From: Actinomycetes bacterium
GTDB lineage: Bacteria > Actinomycetota > Acidimicrobiia > Acidimicrobiales > Palsa-688
Direction: 5' to 3'
Assembly (NCBI GenBank): GCA_021847945.1
Contig: JAJZNG010000133.1
Coordinates: 1 to 33,349, forward strand
Length of the DNA stretch: 33,349 bases
Shown here: piece after piece, positions 23,588-32,690 of the stretch
Layout: the number at the start of each line of letters is the position of its first letter
Numbering within the stretch: position 1 is the stretch's first letter
Position numbers and translations under genes: made by a program
The notes under the pieces: model-generated
Database searches by the model: none
What the model was told of the DNA's origin: nothing
Seen by the model: the letters and a program-made list of their open reading frames with translations, nothing else

Positions 23588-26500
23588 GTGGATCTCTCCG
23601 CACGTGCGTGGACTTGGGGGAAGTGGTCTATCGCTTGTGCGCTCTTCATTGCGGCAGGGACAGCCGCCGGTCATCTCGCAGCGCAGATCGCTGATATGAC
23701 GGTCATGGCCCTGTCCGTGGTCAGCCTCGGCCGAGGGATTCGCATCAACAAGCCTCCCCACCCCGTGACATGGCGGCTTATCATGTTAGCGATCATCTTA
23801 TTCCTCGGAGCAGATGTCATCGCCAAAGTCCAGCCTCTCCTGACCGGCCAGGCGTTGCCATACCCCTCTTTTGCAGATGGGGCAAATGCGGTCGGCTATG
23901 TTATCTGTCTGCTAGCTGGCGTCACCGTCGTCCGGAGGCGCTCCCGACGAAGCGACCCGACAAGCCTCATCGATGCAGGCATAGTTACCGGGGGCATCGC
24001 AGCATTAGCATGGGCATTTGTAATCGTTCCCGACCTACAGGATCCCACCTCCTCCGCTCTAGGCAGAGGAACAAACGTATTCTTCGACGTTCTATCGATG
24101 GCCTTGATCGCAATCGTAGTACGACTGGCTTTTGGGCCAGGGATACGGAACGGTAGTTGGTATTGCTTAGCCTCCGCTGTCGCCAGTGCCCTAGCGTCGG
24201 ATCTGATGCTTGCCGTCTGGAGCGAATCGGGACGAGGGGGAACGCTGGTAAACCTTAGTAACGGCTTAGCCGCCTGGGCATGCGCTAGCCTCGCAGCAGC
24301 CTCCTTACATCCGGGCATGGGTCAGCTAACCGACCATATCGTCGAGAGCATACCTCCTATGAGCACGAGTCGTCTGTCGACAATGATTGCCTCATCGATG
24401 GTAGCTCCAGTTATTCTCTTGCTTCACAGCACTGGCAGGTCATTTACTTTCACGGTAGGCGTAGTCATGGCCTGGGCGGTCCTCTGTGCTCTGATCGTTA
24501 TCAGAATGGCTGGACTTGTAAGAGTCCGAGAAAGAATTGCCAGAGTCGAATCAATCATGCGACAAGCAAGTACCGACATGGTAACCGCAACTTCCCGGGA
24601 CGAGCTCTGTGGAATCGCTGGCCAAGCTGCTCACAGACTGCTCGACTCTGCCGATATAGCTGGCTCAGTGTATATCGGCTTCGTTCAAGGACAAGAACTC
24701 GTCGTCCAGATGGTTGACAGTGATGCCCACTGGACCTCGGTTCCTCAGGTCGTCCAATCCAGCATACTGCTAGATGCCGTGGATTCTGCTGCATATTACG
24801 AACTGACGACAGTAGAAATAAATAGCTTACCCGAAGCACTACGTGCTACCTGGGTGGGCGTATTCTCTATGAGCGCATACCTCCAGACCAAAGGACTCCT
24901 CCTCCTACGTTCCAGCGAGCAGCTTCCTGTACCAATAGTTTCTGGCTGCGAGTCATTAGCACACCTAATGGCATTGAGTATCGACGCTTTTGCTGCAGCA
25001 GCTCTTCAACACCAGAAGACCGCAGAGCTCCGCTTCCAACAACTGTTCGAACACTCAGCTGATATCGTAGCGGTTTTAGGTCACGATGGAAGCCCAGGTT
25101 TTGTCTCTCCGTCAGCTGGACGTCTATTGCATATTAACCGCGACCGGTTGGCACAGGTCGACCTACGCGAACTGGTGCACCCTGCCGATGCACCTTACTA
25201 CGACGAGCTCGTCCACAGTGCCGAGCTTCACGGTGGCCTTCCCGTCGAGATACGCCTCAGAGTTAACGACAGTACGTGGAAGTGGTTTGATGTAGTCGCA
25301 CGGAATCTGACCACTGTCCCCGAAGTTGGAAGTGTCGTGGTAACCGCTCGCGATATAACTGACCGCAAAGACGCCGATGAAAAATTAGCAACTAGTGAGC
25401 GGCGATTCCGGTCTTTAGTGCAGAACTCGAGCGATATCATCAGCACTGTTGATATGAACTTCACTGTCACATGGATTGGTGAATCTGTTGATAGTCTACT
25501 TGGATTCAAGCCTTCCGAAATAGTTGGTAGAACCGTACTCGCATTGGTGGATCCCAGATCCCAGAAGACCTTGCTTGCTGCATTCAAGCAGTTAGAAAGC
25601 TCCTACACAACCATAACGCATGCAACTGTACAGCTCGTCTCCAGAGCTGGCACCACTAGAACTTTTGCTCTGACTCTTAGCGATAGACGATCCGACGACG
25701 CAGTAGGACAAATAGTCCTTAACGCCCGCGACGTCACTGACGAGATGACGCTCCAGGATGATCTGCGCTACCGTGCTCTACACGACGACTTGACTGGCCT
25801 ACCAAACCGAGTACTACTACGCGATCGGGTCAAGGTCGCACTAGATAGACGTCCAAGCGTCGGCAACCTCCTGGCGGTTCTATTCATCGACGTAGATGAC
25901 TTCAAGACTGTTAACGACAGCCTTGGACACGCCGTCGGAGACGAACTGCTGCGCCAGGCAGCCGAGCGGCTACAAGCCTGGTGTCGCAAAGAGGATACAC
26001 CCGGGCGTCTAGGCGGCGACGAGTTCGCAGTACTAATCGAATCAGCAGCGACGGCGCAGGAGGTCATCCAGATCTCAGAGCGGATACGCAATGCGTTCCG
26101 AGCTCCATTCGTGGTCGGTCGACGACGCCTCACGGTAGCCGCTAGCGTCGGCGTGGCTCTTTCCGACACGCCAGATCCACTCACTCCCGATGACTTGCTA
26201 AGGAACGCCGACGCAGCAATGTATGTGGCTAAGAGCCGAGGCAAGAACAGAGTAGAAGTCTTCGAACCTTCGATGCATTTACATGCATTCGATCGCCTAG
26301 AGCTCAAGGAAGACCTCGTCTGGGCGGTAGCCCGTCAAGAACTTCGGCTCCACTACCAGCCACTGGTTGAGTTAGCTTCTGGCCGTGTCTCCGGATACGA
26401 GGCCCTAGTGCGCTGGCAGCACCCGACACGAGGTTTGCTCCCGCCGATGTCGTTCATTCCTTTGGCGGAAGAGACCACTCTGATCGATGGAATCGGGTGG

Positions 26501-27079
26501 TGGGCCCTCGAAACTGCCATCCGACAGCTCCGAGAATGGCGTAGAGATGGTCGCGACCTGACCGTGGCAGTCAACCTCTCAGCCCGCCAACTCGATACAG
26601 CGGAGATCGTCGTCGATGTTGGCTCACTTCTAAGGTCGGCAGGCGTTGCCCCAGCACGTCTTACAATCGAGCTCACCGAGAGTGCAGTAGTAGGGCCTGA
26701 TGCGAGGCTACGCCTCGAAGCCCTTCGCGCCCTTGGTATCCGGATCGCAGCCGACGACTTTGGAACAGGCGTAGCCTCCTACGCATCCCTACAGCAGCTA
26801 CCTTTCACAGCTGTCAAAATAGACAAGAGCTTGATCGACGGCCTCGCGATGCCAGGTAGAGCGGCTACCCAGGTTCGCTCCATCATCGAGATGGCTCACG
26901 ACAGCGACTTAGTCGTGGTCGCCGAGGGGATCGAGCACCAGGACCAGGCCACCATTCTTGCGGAGTTGGGCTGCGACTTCGGGCAGGGCTACCTCTTTGG
27001 CCGGCCAGCCCCGCCCGATGAGGTCAGCGAAGCTAACCTAAGTTGGCTCCTGAAACAGCGGAACATGGCACCTCGCTAG
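23588..27079 (+). CDS. Membrane-anchored PAS-PAS-GGDEF-EAL c-di-GMP enzyme
   Basis: A 1163-residue protein for making and/or degrading cyclic di-GMP. Residues 10-310 contain about eight or nine hydrophobic helices (a sensory membrane region). Residues ~320-470 look like a degenerate GAF-type domain. PAS domains follow at ~480-595 (LFEHSADIVAVLG) and ~600-720 (LVQNSSDIISTVD). The GGDEF domain (~725-890) keeps the active GGDEF motif at 809-813. The EAL domain (~905-1155) keeps EALVRW, NLSARQL, ELTES, DDFGTG, KIDKS and AEGIE, so the phosphodiesterase site looks intact as well. The start is GTG 23588, with no convincing ribosome binding site. The gene is less GC-rich than its left neighbours and has many TA-containing codons, suggesting a different origin. 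The signal sensed is unknown. Confidence 0.9.
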   Translation: MDLSARAWTWGKWSIACALFIAAGTAAGHLAAQIADMTVMALSVVSLGRGIRINKPPHPVTWRLIMLAIILFLGADVIAKVQPLLTGQALPYPSFADGANAVGYVICLLAGVTVVRRRSRRSDPTSLIDAGIVTGGIAALAWAFVIVPDLQDPTSSALGRGTNVFFDVLSMALIAIVVRLAFGPGIRNGSWYCLASAVASALASDLMLAVWSESGRGGTLVNLSNGLAAWACASLAAASLHPGMGQLTDHIVESIPPMSTSRLSTMIASSMVAPVILLLHSTGRSFTFTVGVVMAWAVLCALIVIRMAGLVRVRERIARVESIMRQASTDMVTATSRDELCGIAGQAAHRLLDSADIAGSVYIGFVQGQELVVQMVDSDAHWTSVPQVVQSSILLDAVDSAAYYELTTVEINSLPEALRATWVGVFSMSAYLQTKGLLLLRSSEQLPVPIVSGCESLAHLMALSIDAFAAAALQHQKTAELRFQQLFEHSADIVAVLGHDGSPGFVSPSAGRLLHINRDRLAQVDLRELVHPADAPYYDELVHSAELHGGLPVEIRLRVNDSTWKWFDVVARNLTTVPEVGSVVVTARDITDRKDADEKLATSERRFRSLVQNSSDIISTVDMNFTVTWIGESVDSLLGFKPSEIVGRTVLALVDPRSQKTLLAAFKQLESSYTTITHATVQLVSRAGTTRTFALTLSDRRSDDAVGQIVLNARDVTDEMTLQDDLRYRALHDDLTGLPNRVLLRDRVKVALDRRPSVGNLLAVLFIDVDDFKTVNDSLGHAVGDELLRQAAERLQAWCRKEDTPGRLGGDEFAVLIESAATAQEVIQISERIRNAFRAPFVVGRRRLTVAASVGVALSDTPDPLTPDDLLRNADAAMYVAKSRGKNRVEVFEPSMHLHAFDRLELKEDLVWAVARQELRLHYQPLVELASGRVSGYEALVRWQHPTRGLLPPMSFIPLAEETTLIDGIGWWALETAIRQLREWRRDGRDLTVAVNLSARQLDTAEIVVDVGSLLRSAGVAPARLTIELTESAVVGPDARLRLEALRALGIRIAADDFGTGVASYASLQQLPFTAVKIDKSLIDGLAMPGRAATQVRSIIEMAHDSDLVVVAEGIEHQDQATILAELGCDFGQGYLFGRPAPPDEVSEANLSWLLKQRNMAPR

Positions 27080-27389
27080 ATCCGGCTGACAATAGCGCGT
27101 TCACCAAACCAGTACGTGGCCTTGACACCACGCGATCGCATCTCAAGTCGATCTCGACAATCGTCTCTACCGCCCAAGCCCCCGAGCCCAAGTCGTCCTC
27201 CAGGCAGCAGAATCACCTCCGCGCCGGCCGCTTAAAGCCAGCAAGTTGGGGCGCAGGCTACACCCGATCGAGCTAGCAGAGAATGAAGACGATCAGCTAC
27301 CGCATCGTAAGCAGAGCCCCGCAACTGGAGTGCACGATCTCTGCCGATGAGACTAAACCATCTCTCCCTGACGCCTACGAGGTATCGTT

Positions 27390-27403
27390 GGCCACGTGTG
27401 GCC
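27390..27403. promoter_or_regulatory. Putative operator upstream of the FAAL-AOS gene
   Basis: GGCCAC-GT-GTGGCC, a perfect 6-bp inverted repeat with a 2-nt spacer, centred about 50 bp before ATG 27446. Its size and place fit an operator for a dimeric regulator of this gene. Confidence 0.4.
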
Positions 27404-27432
27404 CACGAATGTCTGCGATCGACCATAAGACG

Positions 27433-27436
27433 GGAG
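27433..27436 (+). promoter_or_regulatory. Ribosome binding site deciding the FAAL-AOS start
   Basis: GGAG lies 9 nt before ATG 27446. It favours this start over the upstream ATG at 27347, which would add 33 residues without domain character. Confidence 0.55.
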
Positions 27437-27445
27437 CCGGATAGC

Positions 27446-30400
27446 ATGAGCATCTCAATCGAGGAGGATCTCGTAAGCCGCTGGAGGGCTGACGATCTGT
27501 GCAGCTTGTGGCTGCGCAGGATCGACCGGGGAGACGACGGACGGGTCGTCAGCTTCTGGTCGCGAAGTGAACGACAACTAGACCCTATTAGCCAGCACAT
27601 CTTCCTGAGACAGGCGCTGACTCTGGCGGACGTGTTGGGCGAATCTGGAGTCAAAGCCGGCGTTCCAGCAGTGATCGACTGCACCACACCCCGTGCCACT
27701 TTACTAGCCTATGTAGGCACCGTATTCTGCGGCGGACTCCCCCTTATCACCCCAATTCACATGGCATCCAGAGCACCGACTAGCGACCGAGCTGTTGAAC
27801 TGCACGCTCGGGTTGGAGCATCGTGCGTCATCACTGATCGGACCCAACCGAAAGATGTACCTGCCGAGCTATCCGCCTTTCCCGCTCCACGACTCGTCAG
27901 GATCAACCCTCTTAGCTTCGCACCAGCTACGAGGATACCGAGTTCAGTAGCGCCCACTGGCCGCGCCAGCGAGGTGGCCCATCTGCAACTCACGAGCGGA
28001 TCCACTGCGTCCCCGAAGGCTACAGCGGTCACCCACGGCAACGTCTTGGCGAACTGCGGCGCCTTTAGCCGGATGAGGGGCATGTCGAGCGAAGATTCGA
28101 TCGTGTCCTGGTTGCCGCTATATCACGACATGGGACTAGTAGGAATGGCGCTTCTCAGCCTGCTACAGGGCACAGACCTGCACATGCTAAGCCCATTCGA
28201 CTTCCTAGCCCATCCTGGAGACTGGCTTCGGGCCATCAGCACAACAGGAGCGGCCGTTACATCCAGCCCTACGTTCGGATACAGATTGGCTGCCACCCGA
28301 ACGTCTGACGCCGAACGGGATAGCCTAGACTTGTCCAGGCTAAAGGTGGCGGCCTGTGGCGGTGAGCCAGTACGAGCAGACGTTCTCACTCTGTTCACCC
28401 AGCGCTTTACACCATGCGGGCTTGGTAACGGTGTCTTCCAGCCGTGCTACGGCCTGGCCGAGGCAACACTCGCCGTCACCTTCGGCGTCCTCCACCAACA
28501 ACCCTCGCTCATACTCATCGCCGGATCCGCCCTTGACCCAAGCGGTAAAATATCCCTGGTAGATGTCGGCCGGCTCGGCGATACCGCAAACTCCACCGAA
28601 TACGGGCCGAGCCATAACCTAGCCATCGGGAACCAGCACGACCTGAGCAATACGCAACTGCTCGTTTCAGCGGGTGTTCCGGTAGCTGAAACCGAAATTT
28701 CAATCGTCGATCCAGACACCGGCGAGCTCCGCCCAGCGGAAGACCTCTGCGGAGAAGTCGTGGTCCGAGGGCCTGGCGTAACTCCCGGGTTCTGGCAATC
28801 AGGGAGCGTCGAACCGCGTGCCGGCACATGGCTCCGGACGGGTGACATCGGTCTCATACACCGCGGCGAACTGTACCTAGTCGAAAGATCCAACAACCTG
28901 CTAATCCGCAACGGCCAGAACTATCCCGCGACTGCCCTTGAGACATCCTTAGCCACGGCATGTGGTGTAGACGTCGACGCCGTAATGGTAGTCGACAGCG
29001 ACATCCACAACCCCGAAAGCCGCCTGATCGGAGTCCTAGAAGCAGACCGTCGCACCGACCCAGACCGGCTAGCCGACCTAGCTTCAGCCGCCGGGGCCCA
29101 ACTGGAACTTCCTCTCGACGACGTAGTCGTTATCCGCCACGGAGGCTTGCCACGAACATCCAGTGGCAAAAAGAAGCACGGTTCGCTCCGCCAAGCACTC
29201 CGGGACCACACCCTGTCTATTGTCGCTGAAAGGAAAGTTACGCCTGGAGCGCAACCATCAGAACAACAGCGTCTCGACCTCACCGACAAAGACGAGATCC
29301 TCGACCTGCGCACTCGGCCCACAAACCACCATATCGCCGATGCAGTAATCGACGAGATCCACCGAGCTTGCTCGGACCGTGGAACTGAGATGCTAATATC
29401 GCTGGATGCGCTACTGAACCAAGACTTGGACCTGGATTCGCTGGCACTGTTCGAGTTAGCCGTAGCCGTGGAAGAGCGCACGGGTGGCTCAATCGATCAC
29501 GAGCTTCTCGCAACGGTGCGATCCGTCGAAGACCTAGTGCAGGCCGTTAAAGAAGGGGACGAGCAGAAGTCCGGGCTATCCTCCCTCCACGATAGCTACC
29601 TCTCATCGCTCCCGCAGCTGAACGTCAGGGTTGATCATCAAGCTGGTCGCTCATTGACCGTTGGGGATCGCAACGTGGCTGACTTTGCGTCGTGCAACTA
29701 CCTCGGACTTGATCTTCACCCTGCCGTTATGGACGCTGTCGACCCGATGATCCGCGAATGGGGAGTCCACCCAAGCTGGACTAGGGCCGTCGCCTCGCCG
29801 GAACCGTACCTAAGGCTTGAACAGCGGCTAGCCCAACTAGTCGGATCGGCCGACACTGTGGTCTTTCCGACGGTGAGCCTGCTCCACCTCGGAGTCCTCC
29901 CCGCGCTGGCTGGGCCACGAGGAGCAATCCTGCTAGACGAGTATGCACACCACTCCATACGCGAGGCGGCAGAACTTGCCCGCAGCCGCGGAACACAAGT
30001 CGCTATATTCCGCCATGGCAACCTCGAAGACTTGTCCAACAAACTTAACTCAACTAAATCCCGTTCAGCCAGGGTCATCGCTATCGACGGCGTCTACTCT
30101 ATGTCCGGCGCCCATCCCGACTTGGTATCGCTGCTCGCAGTTGCCGAAAACGGGAACGCCCACTTATACGTAGATGACGCCCACGGATTTGGTGTGTTAG
30201 GCGAATCCCCTGACCCCAGCACCCCGTACGGCCACCGCGGCAATGGAGTCCACAACCATGTAGGCGTGCCGCTAGACAGAATCACCTACGTAGCCGGGCT
30301 GTCCAAAGCTTACTCATCGATGGGAGCCTTCGTAACCTGCAGCGGGCCGGAGGACCGACTTCGTCTGATGACAGCCTCCACTCTCATCTTCTCAGGACCT

Positions 30401-30802
30401 GTGCCTACGGCAAGTCTGGCCAGTTCACTAGCTGGCCTCGAGGTCAATGACCGTGAAGGCGACACCATCCGGCTCCGCCTCCACGAACTAACCACGTCAC
30501 TCGCCGAAGGAATCGTTGACCTTGGACTTCCTATATCCAACGCCAACGGATTCCCAATCTTGACCGTCGAGTTTGGACCCCCCGACGCCGTCCTCGTAGC
30601 CTGCCGGGTGCTCTGGGACCATGGCATTCTCATTACCCCCACGGTGTTTCCCGCTGTGCCGATGAAACAGGGCGGAGTCCGCTTCTCCGTGACAGCCGCT
30701 AACAGCGAAAGTGATATCGACCGAGCGCTGACTGCTCTGGCCGCAGCTCGCAACGCTACAAGGAGCCAGCGCTCCGACAGTCCATTAGATCTAGTCCGAT
30801 AG
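27446..30802 (+). CDS. Trifunctional fatty acyl-AMP ligase / acyl carrier protein / alpha-oxoamine synthase fusion
   Basis: A 1118-residue megasynthase with three domains. Residues ~1-590 are an adenylating ligase of the fatty acyl-AMP ligase type: LTSGSTASPK (182-191), YGLAEAT (335-341), RTGDIG (464-469) and the C-terminal Lys region PRTSSGKK (569-576). Residues ~620-705 are an acyl carrier domain with the phosphopantetheine site Ser665 in DLDLDSLALF. Residues ~735-1105 are a PLP alpha-oxoamine synthase like BioF or serine palmitoyltransferase: CNYLGL, IDGVYSMSGAHPDL, YVDDAHGFGVLGE and the PLP Lys954 in GLSKAYSSMGAF. It should activate a fatty acid as AMP ester, load it on its own carrier arm and condense it, with loss of CO2, with an amino acid to give an alpha-aminoketone. 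The chain length and amino acid are unknown. No tailoring genes are adjacent. Confidence 0.9.
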   Translation: MSISIEEDLVSRWRADDLCSLWLRRIDRGDDGRVVSFWSRSERQLDPISQHIFLRQALTLADVLGESGVKAGVPAVIDCTTPRATLLAYVGTVFCGGLPLITPIHMASRAPTSDRAVELHARVGASCVITDRTQPKDVPAELSAFPAPRLVRINPLSFAPATRIPSSVAPTGRASEVAHLQLTSGSTASPKATAVTHGNVLANCGAFSRMRGMSSEDSIVSWLPLYHDMGLVGMALLSLLQGTDLHMLSPFDFLAHPGDWLRAISTTGAAVTSSPTFGYRLAATRTSDAERDSLDLSRLKVAACGGEPVRADVLTLFTQRFTPCGLGNGVFQPCYGLAEATLAVTFGVLHQQPSLILIAGSALDPSGKISLVDVGRLGDTANSTEYGPSHNLAIGNQHDLSNTQLLVSAGVPVAETEISIVDPDTGELRPAEDLCGEVVVRGPGVTPGFWQSGSVEPRAGTWLRTGDIGLIHRGELYLVERSNNLLIRNGQNYPATALETSLATACGVDVDAVMVVDSDIHNPESRLIGVLEADRRTDPDRLADLASAAGAQLELPLDDVVVIRHGGLPRTSSGKKKHGSLRQALRDHTLSIVAERKVTPGAQPSEQQRLDLTDKDEILDLRTRPTNHHIADAVIDEIHRACSDRGTEMLISLDALLNQDLDLDSLALFELAVAVEERTGGSIDHELLATVRSVEDLVQAVKEGDEQKSGLSSLHDSYLSSLPQLNVRVDHQAGRSLTVGDRNVADFASCNYLGLDLHPAVMDAVDPMIREWGVHPSWTRAVASPEPYLRLEQRLAQLVGSADTVVFPTVSLLHLGVLPALAGPRGAILLDEYAHHSIREAAELARSRGTQVAIFRHGNLEDLSNKLNSTKSRSARVIAIDGVYSMSGAHPDLVSLLAVAENGNAHLYVDDAHGFGVLGESPDPSTPYGHRGNGVHNHVGVPLDRITYVAGLSKAYSSMGAFVTCSGPEDRLRLMTASTLIFSGPVPTASLASSLAGLEVNDREGDTIRLRLHELTTSLAEGIVDLGLPISNANGFPILTVEFGPPDAVLVACRVLWDHGILITPTVFPAVPMKQGGVRFSVTAANSESDIDRALTALAAARNATRSQRSDSPLDLVR

Positions 30803-31007
30803 ATTCCGCTCGGCAACGCCTTTGGTTTCAGCGCCTTTGGCCTAGGCTGTTCAAGCTCTCATGGCATGTTGTTCTTGTCCCAAGCGGGCATTCCAGTTAA
30901 AGGTTGTGCCCCAGCTTGTTGAGATGAGCCGCCCTCTGTGTCAAGCTGATGTGAGTCAGATGGAGCTGCTGATTCGTTGAACTGAGGGCGGGGAGGCGAG
31001 CCTCGGA
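30803..31007. other. Gap between the FAAL-AOS gene and IS debris
   Basis: A 205-bp stretch without a gene. GC content rises toward the right, and the left end of the first IS3-family element must lie here, perhaps near 30905, but its partner end is lost so no terminal repeat can be matched. GGGGAGG at about 30990-30996 may be the ribosome binding site of the transposase gene. Confidence 0.4.
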
Positions 31008-31862
31008 ATGACCACGACAATCGACCATTCTGACGATGCGCGCCTGCACAGTGGTGCGATGGACGACACGACCGATCCGGACCCCGAGGTCCCCGAGCGG
31101 GCCCGGGGACCTCGGCGGTTCGCCGCTGCCTACAAAGCGAGGATCCTCGACGAGTACGACATCCTCTCCAAGGCGGACAAGGGAGCACTCCTCCGTAGGG
31201 AAGGCCTCTACTCCTCGCTCCTCACCGAATGGCGCCGCCAGCGGGACCGGGGAGCCGAAAAGGCCCTCGGGCGACCGTCAAGCCGTCAAGCCGGCGACCC
31301 TCGTGACAAGGAGATCGCCAAGCTGAGAAAGGACAAGGAGCGGCTCGCCGGCGAGCTGGACAAGGCCAGGAAGGTCATCGAGGTCCAGGGAAAAACTCTC
31401 AGCACTGTTGGAGGCCCTCGCCACCGACAGCCTGCAGGACGACAGAGGCGAGACCAGGTGATCGACGACGCCATCTGTGAGCTGACCCCGACGGTCGGCG
31501 TGCGGGTCGCGTGTGCGGCCGTTGGGGAGAGTCGGGCCCGCCACTACCGCCGACACCCCAAGAGTTCGCCACCGATCAAGCCCGAGCGGGTCGCCGCTCC
31601 CCAGCCGCGAGCGCTCGCCAACCCGGAACGGGAGGAGGTCCGGCGCGTGTTGAACAGCCCCGACCACGTCGACGAGGCACCGGCCACCGTCTATGCCAAG
31701 CTCCTCGACGAGGGCGTCTACCTGGCGTCGGTCCCCACCATGTACCGGATCCTGCGCGAGCACGGTGAGGTCGGTGATCGGTGACGTCATGCCACCCACC
31801 CGGCCCGGGTGAAACCCGAACTGGTGGCCACCCGGCCCAACCAGGTCTATACGTGGTATATA
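31008..31862 (+). pseudogene. Broken IS3-family transposase (orfA plus start of orfB)
   Basis: The first part (AYKARILDEYDIL, then GLYSSLLTEWRRQR and a basic coiled coil with KARKVIEVQGK) is an IS3-type OrfA with helix-turn-helix and leucine-zipper character. After a run of five A at 31391-31395 the conserved frame moves by +1: that frame reads KLSALLEALATDSLQDDRGETR and stops at TGA 31459-31461, which overlaps the orfB GTG at 31458. OrfA and OrfB therefore seem fused in one frame here because of one extra base near the A run. OrfB (VIDDAICELTP) then meets an in-frame TGA at 31782-31784, probably from CGA, reads on as RHATHPARVKPELVATRPNQV and ends at the palindrome around 31872, losing nearly all of the DDE catalytic domain. 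It is inactive. Confidence 0.82.
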
Positions 31863-31882
31863 CAATGCCGACGTCGGCATTG
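31863..31882. repeat. 20-bp perfect palindrome at the junction of two IS3 remnants
   Basis: CAATGCCGAC followed directly by its complement GTCGGCATTG. It lies exactly where two convergent, truncated IS3-family transposase genes meet, and belongs to neither conserved protein. Confidence 0.75.
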
Positions 31883-32629
31883 GAAGTCCGCCACCCACCA
31901 CTGGTCCGGCCGGCTGGGGGTGTCCCACTGGCGGTTGCAGTGGTCGGGGTGACGCCCGGCGGTCTTGTCGCGACGGGTGGTCACCGTTTTGTGTTTTCCC
32001 CTGTTAACACCGCAGATCCCGGCGATGCCCATTAGCCGGGCGACCTGGTCCCGGCCGATGTCGATCCCGCCTCGACGGGCCGCGGCGTGGAGCTTCTCGA
32101 CCCCATACAGGGACCGGTTGGCCCGCCACAAGTCCGCCAGCCGGTTGGCCATCTGCGCGTCGTCCCAGTCGGCCTGGGACACCCGCTGGGCCGACCTGTG
32201 GGCGTAGTAGATGCTCGGGGCGATCTGGGTGCCGTGCTCGGACAGCACCCTACAGATCGGCTCGACCCCGAAGCGATCCTTGAAGGCGTCGATGCAGTCG
32301 ACGACCAGGAAAGTTCGCGGTCGAGCTCCGCCGCCGCGAAAAAGCCGACGCGGTCTTGAGGATCTCATTCGCCCGGCGCAGTTCGGCGTTCTCCTTACGC
32401 AGGCGGACCAGCTCGGCGTTCTCCTCGCCGCTAACCCCCGGCCGGACCCCAGCGTCCACCTCGGCCCGTTCGATCCAGCCCGCAGCGTGCCCGGGTTGAC
32501 GTCGAGCAGCTCACCGATCCGCCGGCGGGACTCGATCGCCGACTCGTTACCGTCATCACGGCGTCGCTCCAGACACAGCCGGACCGCCCGATCCCGGGTC
32601 TCCTGGTCGTACTTGCAAGGTGCAGGCAT
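31873..32629 (-). pseudogene. Broken IS3-family transposase, second type
   Basis: On the minus strand OrfA begins at ATG 32629 (KYDQETRDRAVRLCLERR...[14 protein letters not shown]). A one-base deletion near 32487 moves the conserved frame: the continuation [11 protein letters not shown] and [29 protein letters not shown] is in another frame. A TTTTT run near 32340 then offers the usual IS3 slippage site into OrfB, which reads [21 protein letters not shown], then SIYYAHRSA and RPDQWWVADF. It breaks off at the palindrome around 31872, right at the first catalytic Asp region. This OrfA/OrfB differs clearly from the plus-strand element, so it is a second IS rather than an inverted copy. Confidence 0.82.
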
Positions 32630-32681
32630 GGGCTCAGTCTCCTTGCGCGACCATAGCCTCCGGTGGATCCAGGGCGATTCA
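32630..32681 (-). mobile_element. Probable terminal end of the second IS3 element
   Basis: Read on the minus strand, this stretch starts TGAATCGCCCTGGATCCACC at 32681 and runs 52 nt to the OrfA start. A TGAA-C-GCCC type end is common in actinobacterial IS3 elements. The opposite end is lost, so no inverted repeat pair can be confirmed. It abuts the ISKra4-type fragment. Confidence 0.4.
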
Positions 32682-32690
32682 ACTCGGTGG

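Larger units (their letters stand above)
27080..27445. other. 366-bp intergenic region before the FAAL-AOS gene
   Basis: There is no credible gene here. It contains a 14-bp inverted repeat at 27390-27403, listed separately, and a TTGACA at 27122-27127 without a matching -10 at normal spacing. The upstream extension of the next gene's frame (27347-27445) codes for no recognisable domain. Confidence 0.5.

Noticed and set aside
31008-32629. The two convergent transposase remnants as an inverted duplication of one element
   Set aside because: Their OrfA and OrfB sequences differ throughout; only the 10-bp palindrome arms are shared.
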